From positions 1 to 9,433 of the forward strand of contig JAUNRO010000105.1 in NCBI GenBank assembly GCA_030544185.1: a stretch of 9,433 nucleotides of DNA. The letters run 5' to 3'. The notes under the pieces are model-generated. The model was not told the origin of the DNA. It searched no databases and saw only the letters and a program-made list of their open reading frames with translations. This document shows, piece by piece, positions 5,506 to 9,433 of the stretch (positions within the stretch are counted from its first letter, which is position 1; each line of letters starts with the position of its first letter). A program made the translations under genes and the position numbers. Source of the stretch: Propionibacteriaceae bacterium (lineage in GTDB: Bacteria > Actinomycetota > Actinomycetes > Propionibacteriales > Propionibacteriaceae).

Positions 5506-6647
5506 CGCGCACCGTGGCCAAGCCGGACGTCGACGGCCTGCTCACCGACCAGTCGGTCCAGATCCTCATCTGCTGTGGTTCTGGCGGCGTGGGGAAGACG
5601 ACGGCCTCCGCGGCGCTCGCGCTGCGTGCGGCGGAGCAGCACGGACGCCGCGTCGTGGTGCTGACCATCGATCCAGCGCGGCGGCTCGCCCAGTCGCTGG
5701 GGCTGACCGAGCTCGACAACATCCCGCGGGCGGTCGTCGGGGTCGATCCCAGCAGCGGCGGCCGGCTGGACGCGATGATGCTGGACATGAAGCGCACCTT
5801 CGACGACGTGGTCGAGGCGCACGCGAGCCCGGCCAAAGCCGAGCAGATCCTCAACAACCGCTTCTATCAGGCGCTGTCGACGTCGTTCTCCGGCACACAG
5901 GAATACATGGCGATGGAGAAGTTGGGCCAGTTGCACAACGAGGCCCGGACCCAGGGTCGCTGGGACCTGATCGTGGTGGACACCCCGCCGTCGCGGTCAG
6001 CGCTCGATTTCCTCGACGCGCCCGAGCACCTCAGCAATCTGCTCGACGGCAAGATGCTGCGGATGCTGATGGCGCCGGCCCGGGGGCCGTTCAAGCTGAT
6101 GTCGGTCGGGGTGAACATGGTCATGACCGCGATGACGAAGATCCTGGGCTCCGGCGTGCTCAAGGACGTGCAGACCTTCGTTGCGGCTTTCGAGACCCTC
6201 TTCGGCGGCTTCCGGCAGCGCGCCGAGGCCACGCTGCGCAACCTGTCCTCACCGCATACGCGATTCGTGGTTGTCGCCACCCCCACGCGGGACGCGCTGC
6301 GCGAGGCATCGTTCTTCATCGACAGGTTGCGTGAAGAGCGCATGCCCCTGCGGGGGGTGGCGATCAACCGGGTGCACCGCAGCGAACTCGACCTCTCCGC
6401 CGCACGGGCGACGGCGATGGTCGAAGAACTGGAAGCGGATGATCCGGGTCGTTATCGGCTCGAGCGACTGGCGCTGGAGCGGCACGCTCGCCGCATGCGG
6501 ACGGTCGAGCGAGAGCGTGATCTGATCGAGAAGTTCAAACTGACCAACCCGGAGATCCCGATGGCCGAGGTGGCGGCGCAGACCCAGGACGTCAATGACC
6601 TGGAATCACTTCGCCGAATCGGGGCCGTGCTTGCCGAGCAGGAGTGA
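5502..6647 (+). CDS. ArsA/Get3-like ATPase, second subunit (Rv3680 type)
   Basis: This 381-residue protein is of the same family as its upstream partner. The P-loop is GSGGVGKTT (26-34): the catalytic Lys32 is present, but the signature lysine of the deviant Walker A is replaced by Ser27. TIDPARRLAQSLG (55-67) is the ArsA/Get3 switch I-like DPA motif, and LIVVDTPPSRSALDFL (156-171) the Walker B/switch II with Asp160. A hydrophobic, methionine-rich stretch follows (about 185-220, with LRMLMAPARG and MSVGVNMVMTAM). It occupies the place of the Get3 client-binding region and might bind hydrophobic segments. Translation is coupled to the first subunit by ATGA, with a GGGAGG Shine-Dalgarno inside that gene. 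The last 42 bp overlap whiB4 tail to tail. The family is firm; the role as an envelope or protein-targeting ATPase is inference. Confidence 0.93.
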   Translation: MTRTVAKPDVDGLLTDQSVQILICCGSGGVGKTTASAALALRAAEQHGRRVVVLTIDPARRLAQSLGLTELDNIPRAVVGVDPSSGGRLDAMMLDMKRTFDDVVEAHASPAKAEQILNNRFYQALSTSFSGTQEYMAMEKLGQLHNEARTQGRWDLIVVDTPPSRSALDFLDAPEHLSNLLDGKMLRMLMAPARGPFKLMSVGVNMVMTAMTKILGSGVLKDVQTFVAAFETLFGGFRQRAEATLRNLSSPHTRFVVVATPTRDALREASFFIDRLREERMPLRGVAINRVHRSELDLSAARATAMVEELEADDPGRYRLERLALERHARRMRTVERERDLIEKFKLTNPEIPMAEVAAQTQDVNDLESLRRIGAVLAEQE

Positions 6648-6887
6648 GGCCCAGGACTCCACGTCGGTGCGGACGCGAAGAAGATAGCGGCGTTCCCGCT
6701 CGGTCATGCCGCCCCAGACACCCCATTCGATGCGGTTGTCCAGAGCCTCGGCCAAGCAGTGCGTACGCACCGCGCAGCCCCGGCAGACCAGCCTTGCCTT
6801 TTTCTGCTGTGCCCCCTCCACGAACAAGTCGTCAGCCGTTCCCTGACAACGTGCCTGAAGGGTCCAATCCGATGGCGCGAGCGTCAA
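6606..6887 (-). CDS. whiB4: WhiB-family iron-sulfur regulator (WhiB4 type)
   Basis: This 93-residue protein has four cysteines (14, 35, 38, 44) in the C-X20-C-X2-C-X5-C pattern that holds a 4Fe-4S cluster. The WhiB turn GVWGG (56-60) follows, then a basic helix MTERERRYLLRVR (61-73). DELF-like DDLFVEGAQQKKA and the GGMTERERR tail match M. tuberculosis WhiB4 (Rv3681c), as does the position between the ATPase pair and ponA2. Mycobacterial WhiB4 is an oxygen- and NO-sensitive redox regulator. The apparent start is TTG (6885-6887), with a purine-rich AGGGGG about 6 nt upstream. The N-terminus is shorter than mycobacterial WhiB4 and begins only 13 residues before the first cysteine. Another start is possible, but I see no in-frame ATG close upstream. 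Confidence 0.92.
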   Translation of the reverse strand: MTLAPSDWTLQARCQGTADDLFVEGAQQKKARLVCRGCAVRTHCLAEALDNRIEWGVWGGMTERERRYLLRVRTDVESWASLLLGKHGPDSAK

Positions 6888-6989
6888 GAGAAACCCCCTG
6901 TGTTGTGCGGCGCTGCAGCGACGGGGTGAGTAGATGTGTTTGGATACTACGGTGCCCTCTGTTTATACGTCCACAAAATGAGGATACTT

Positions 6990-7005
6990 TGTAACGAAGG
7001 TCACG
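6990..7005. promoter_or_regulatory. Candidate Crp/GlxR binding site
   Basis: TGTAACGAAGGTCACG matches TGTGA-N6-TCACA at 8 of 10 defined positions. The 6-bp spacer is right and the GTCAC half intact. It lies about 100 bp upstream of whiB4 and about 185 bp upstream of ponA2. GTAAC/GTCAC repeats (6991, 7000, 7016) also recall sites of the actinobacterial response regulator MtrA, but their spacing differs from what I remember of that motif. Confidence 0.4.
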
Positions 7006-7060
7006 CTACCAAGTGGTAACATTGCCCGGCAGTGTTGGCCACAAGGGATCTGCCTGGGTG

Positions 7061-7074
7061 TGAGCGCGCACTCA
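7061..7074. repeat. 14-bp imperfect palindrome upstream of ponA2
   Basis: TGAGCGCGCACTCA pairs at 6 of 7 positions. Preceded by TG it gives TGTGA, a perfect Crp left half, but the right half (ACTCA) is wrong. It could be an operator for ponA2; binding partner unknown. Confidence 0.3.
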
Positions 7075-7150
7075 TCCCGAAACGGACCCGGCGTACGCCA
7101 CTGCCCCGCCGGATGCGCTAGCCTCATCGAAACGCCACCTGGCACGGATT

Positions 7151-7180
7151 TTGGGCGGCCTGGGGACTGTCGCGTACTGT
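7151..7180 (+). promoter_or_regulatory. Promoter for leaderless ponA2 transcript
   Basis: TACTGT (7175-7180) is followed by 7 nt (ggcgacc) and the ATG at 7188. TTGGGC (7151-7156) lies 18 bp upstream as a -35. No Shine-Dalgarno is present. This is the best-formed of the four leaderless promoters. Confidence 0.6.
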
Positions 7181-7187
7181 GGCGACC

Positions 7188-9433
7188 ATGGCCAAACCCC
7201 CTGCGCTCACCGGAAGCGTGATCTATCGCGCGATCATGTTCGTGGTCGTGAGCATCTTCGCCGGTGTTCTCGTAGCTGGACTCTTCATCCCGTTCGCGGG
7301 CATGGCCGGGGCCGCGACCAACGCCGTGTCGAAGGGCATGGACAGCATTCCTGCCGAGCTGGAGACGCCTCCGCAGTCCGAACGCTCCCGCGTGCTATTG
7401 GCCAACGGTGAGGTGCTGGCGACGTTCTGGGAAGAGAACCGGGTCTATGTGCCGCTGGCGGAGATCGCGCCCGTCATGTCGCGCGCCCAGGTCGCGATCG
7501 AGGACCACCGCTTCTATCAGCACGGCGCGCTGGACGTGCGGGCCACGCTCCGCGCGCTGGTCCGCAACACCTCCGGCGCCGCGGGCACCCAGGGCGGCTC
7601 GAGCCTGACGCAGCAATACGTGAAGATGGTCCAGATCGAGTCGGCCAAGATCAGCGGCGACGACGCAGGCATCCAGCGGGCGCAGGAGCGCACGATCAGC
7701 CGCAAGATCCAGGAGCTGCGCTTCGCGGTCGCGCTGGAGAAGAAGCTCACCAAGGATGAGATCCTCGAGCGCTATCTCAACATCGCCTACTACGGCGACG
7801 GGGCCTACGGCGTGCAGTCGGCGGCCCACCATTACTTCAACACCTCGGCCAAGGACCTGACCCTCGATCAGGCGGCCATGCTCGCCGGGCTGGTGCAGAA
7901 CCCGGCCGCGACCGACCCGGTCCGCAACACCCGGATCGCGCTGGAGCGCCGCAACGTCGTGCTCAACCGCATGGCCGAGCTGGAGCTCGTGAGCCCGGCC
8001 GAGGCGGCCGAGGCCAAGGCGGTCGAGTGGGACCCGAGCAAGGTCCAGAGCTTCCCGAACGGCTGTGTCGGGACGCGCTATCCCTTCCTGTGTGACTATG
8101 TGAAGCGTTCGCTGCAGAAGATGCCGGCGCTCGGCAACACCCCGGAGGAACGCCTCAACACCCTGAAGCGGGGTGGCCTGACGATCGAGACCGAGATCGA
8201 CCCCACCACCCAGGACGCGGCGCAGGCGGCCATCGACAAGAACCTCGACCCGAAGGATCCGGTCATCTCCACGATGACGATGATCCAGCCGGGCACCGGT
8301 CTCATCCTGGCCATGGCACAGAACCGTCCGGTGATGGGCGACAACGGCGCCGCCGGGGAGACCTACTACAACTACGCGGTCGGCGGCTCCCTGAGCGACA
8401 ACGACATGGGTGGCGCCGAGGGCTACCAGGCCGGCTCGACCTTCAAGCCGTTCGCGGCGGCCGCGGCGCTCGAAGCGGGCATGCCGCTGTCCAAGCCCTA
8501 TAACGCGGCGGCGACCATGGAGTTCGGCGGGCAGCGATTCAAGACCTGCTCCGGCCGCGAACGCCTGCACGGCTCGTGGCGGGTGAGCAACTCCACCGGA
8601 GTGCACGGCCACATGAACATGTATCGCGCGATGGCCATGTCGGTGAACACCTACTTCGTGCAGCTCATCCGCGATGCGGGCGGCTGCGAGACCACCAAGA
8701 TGGCACAGAAGATGGGTGTCAAGCTCGGCTCGAAGGGCGACATCGTCGAGCAGTTCAACACCAAGCCGTCGTTCGTCCTGGGTTCCGCCGAGATCACTCC
8801 GCTGTCGCTGACGGAGGCGTACGCCACGTTCGCCGCCCGCGGCATGCACTGCGATCCGATCGTCTTGAAGCGCATCACCGACAAGGACGGCAAGGAAATC
8901 CCGGTCCCCGACGCCAACTGCCGCCAGGTCATGGAGCCGAAGGTCGCCGACGGCATGAACGCCCTGCTGGCGAACGTCATGGGCGGCACCGGCCGGCCGG
9001 CCACGATCCCGGGTGGTTATCCGCAGGCGGGCAAGACCGGCACCATCGACGGCAACCAGGCGGTGTGGTTCGCGGGCTATACCCCTGAGGTTGCCGGCGT
9101 GGCCATGATCGCCATCGACAAGACTCACTCCTTCTGGGAGTCCCGCTCGCGGCCCACTCTGAAGGGTCTGCGACTGCCTGCCTCGCGCTACTACATGTCC
9201 GGTTCGGGCGGCGGTGACGCCGGCCAGGACATCTATCGCCCGTCGATGTCGGCGGCGTTGCGCGGCAAGCCGAAGACCAAGTTCACCGCGGTCGGCCGGG
9301 ACGTCACCGAGGGCAAGTCCGTGCAGATCCCCAGTGTCCGCGGGATGAGCCCGGAGGCCGCGAAGGCTGCGCTGGAGGACGCCGGTTTCGCCGTGGGGCG
9401 CACGACCCGGCACCACAACAGCCGGACGGGCTC
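7188..9433 (+). CDS. ponA2: Bifunctional class A penicillin-binding protein with PASTA domain (partial)
   Basis: The first 748 residues are in the window; the 3' end is cut off. The protein polymerises lipid II and cross-links peptidoglycan outside the membrane. A short cytoplasmic tail leads to one signal-anchor helix (about 12-38). The GT51 glycosyltransferase domain (about 65-270) has EDHRFYQHG with catalytic Glu105, GGSSLTQQ (136-143) and EILERYLNIAYYGDGAYGVQ (191-210). The transpeptidase domain has all three penicillin-binding motifs: Ser417-Thr-Phe-Lys420, Ser485-Val-Asn487 and Lys616-Thr-Gly618. After about residue 700, PSVRGMSPEAAKAALEDAGF begins a PASTA domain, as in mycobacterial PonA2, which also follows whiB4. 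Six cysteines, all extracytoplasmic (293, 302, 454, 500, 555, 578), could form three disulfides. The start is supported by the TACTGT-N7-ATG spacing. The long open frame on the opposite strand is a high-GC shadow. Confidence 0.96.
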   Translation, partial: MAKPPALTGSVIYRAIMFVVVSIFAGVLVAGLFIPFAGMAGAATNAVSKGMDSIPAELETPPQSERSRVLLANGEVLATFWEENRVYVPLAEIAPVMSRAQVAIEDHRFYQHGALDVRATLRALVRNTSGAAGTQGGSSLTQQYVKMVQIESAKISGDDAGIQRAQERTISRKIQELRFAVALEKKLTKDEILERYLNIAYYGDGAYGVQSAAHHYFNTSAKDLTLDQAAMLAGLVQNPAATDPVRNTRIALERRNVVLNRMAELELVSPAEAAEAKAVEWDPSKVQSFPNGCVGTRYPFLCDYVKRSLQKMPALGNTPEERLNTLKRGGLTIETEIDPTTQDAAQAAIDKNLDPKDPVISTMTMIQPGTGLILAMAQNRPVMGDNGAAGETYYNYAVGGSLSDNDMGGAEGYQAGSTFKPFAAAAALEAGMPLSKPYNAAATMEFGGQRFKTCSGRERLHGSWRVSNSTGVHGHMNMYRAMAMSVNTYFVQLIRDAGGCETTKMAQKMGVKLGSKGDIVEQFNTKPSFVLGSAEITPLSLTEAYATFAARGMHCDPIVLKRITDKDGKEIPVPDANCRQVMEPKVADGMNALLANVMGGTGRPATIPGGYPQAGKTGTIDGNQAVWFAGYTPEVAGVAMIAIDKTHSFWESRSRPTLKGLRLPASRYYMSGSGGGDAGQDIYRPSMSAALRGKPKTKFTAVGRDVTEGKSVQIPSVRGMSPEAAKAALEDAGFAVGRTTRHHNSRTG

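Larger units (their letters stand above)
6888..7187. promoter_or_regulatory. Divergent regulatory spacer whiB4-ponA2
   Basis: These 300 bp hold no credible gene. The stretch 6931-7022 is clearly AT-richer than anything around it. It holds a 7-bp direct repeat GGATACT (6942-6948 and 6982-6988, 40 bp apart), the Crp-like site (6990-7005), TACCAagTGGTA (7007-7018) and possible whiB4 -10 elements on the minus strand (TAGTAT 6944-6949, TAGCGT 7003-7008). The ponA2 side holds a TGAG...CTCA palindrome (7061-7074), a CTAGCCT (7118-7124) and the leaderless -10 (7175-7180). Confidence 0.65.

Noticed and set aside
4507..6647. Arsenite efflux (ArsA of an ars operon).
   Set aside because: There are no arsB, arsR or arsC neighbours and no arsenite-binding cysteine set. 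The pair fits the conserved Rv3679-Rv3680 context instead.
6963..7145. A 60-codon minus-strand open frame in the whiB4-ponA2 spacer.
   Set aside because: It has no recognisable motif and no good ribosome-binding site, and it covers the regulatory patterns described.
7395..9416. A 673-codon open frame on the minus strand opposite ponA2.
   Set aside because: Its low-complexity product, rich in Arg, Gly, Val, Leu and His, is typical of antisense shadows in GC-rich genes. The plus strand encodes an intact enzyme with all motifs.
1..9433. CRISPR arrays, tRNA/rRNA genes, insertion sequences, phage or defence genes.
   Set aside because: No regularly spaced repeats, structural RNA signatures, transposase motifs or terminal inverted repeats are visible. 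Apart from pobA this looks like core chromosome.

Overview
The window comes from a high-GC actinobacterium. The coding regions look like roughly two-thirds G+C, and the products are actinobacterial: a GlxR/Crp-type cAMP regulator, a WhiB iron-sulfur protein and a PASTA-bearing class A penicillin-binding protein. The gene order nth, crp, metallo-beta-lactamase-fold hydrolase, RidA-family protein, DUF4177-type small protein, two ArsA/Get3-like ATPases, whiB4 and ponA2 follows, as I remember it, the Mycobacterium tuberculosis block Rv3674c to Rv3682. This is therefore a core chromosomal neighbourhood rather than a plasmid or phage. The exact genus cannot be read from the sequence.

Layout. Positions 1-741 (minus) hold nth, the endonuclease III base-excision repair enzyme. 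A 173-bp divergent spacer separates it from crp (915-1595, plus, TTG start). Next is a minus-strand run, read right to left: pobA (4238-3039), a 55-residue DUF4177-like protein (3007-2840), a RidA-family protein (2843-2385) and a metallo-beta-lactamase-fold hydrolase (2361-1555), whose tail overlaps the crp tail. A 268-bp divergent spacer leads to two plus-strand ATPase genes (4507-5505 and 5502-6647) joined by an ATGA overlap. The second runs tail-to-tail into whiB4 (6887-6606, minus). A 300-bp AT-richer divergent spacer follows, then a bifunctional penicillin-binding protein (7188 to beyond 9433, plus), cut by the window edge inside its PASTA domain.

How the genes fit together. The block combines DNA repair, a global cAMP-responsive regulator, metabolite-damage control (RidA family, hydrolase), a Get3-like ATPase pair, a redox-sensing iron-sulfur regulator and a cell-wall synthase. 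Its conservation suggests shared regulation more than a single pathway. The one foreign-looking member is pobA (4-hydroxybenzoate to protocatechuate), which sits alone between the DUF4177 gene and the ATPase pair with no ring-cleavage genes nearby.

The clearest non-coding signal is a repeated start architecture. Four genes (nth, the DUF4177 gene, the first ATPase, ponA2) each have a TANNNT -10 hexamer followed by exactly 7 nt and then ATG, as expected for leaderless mRNAs. Crp, pobA, the RidA-family gene and the second ATPase instead have clear Shine-Dalgarno sequences, and whiB4 has a weaker purine-rich one. Inverted repeats sit over the crp leader and the nth -35 region, and a Crp-like site lies in the whiB4-ponA2 spacer.
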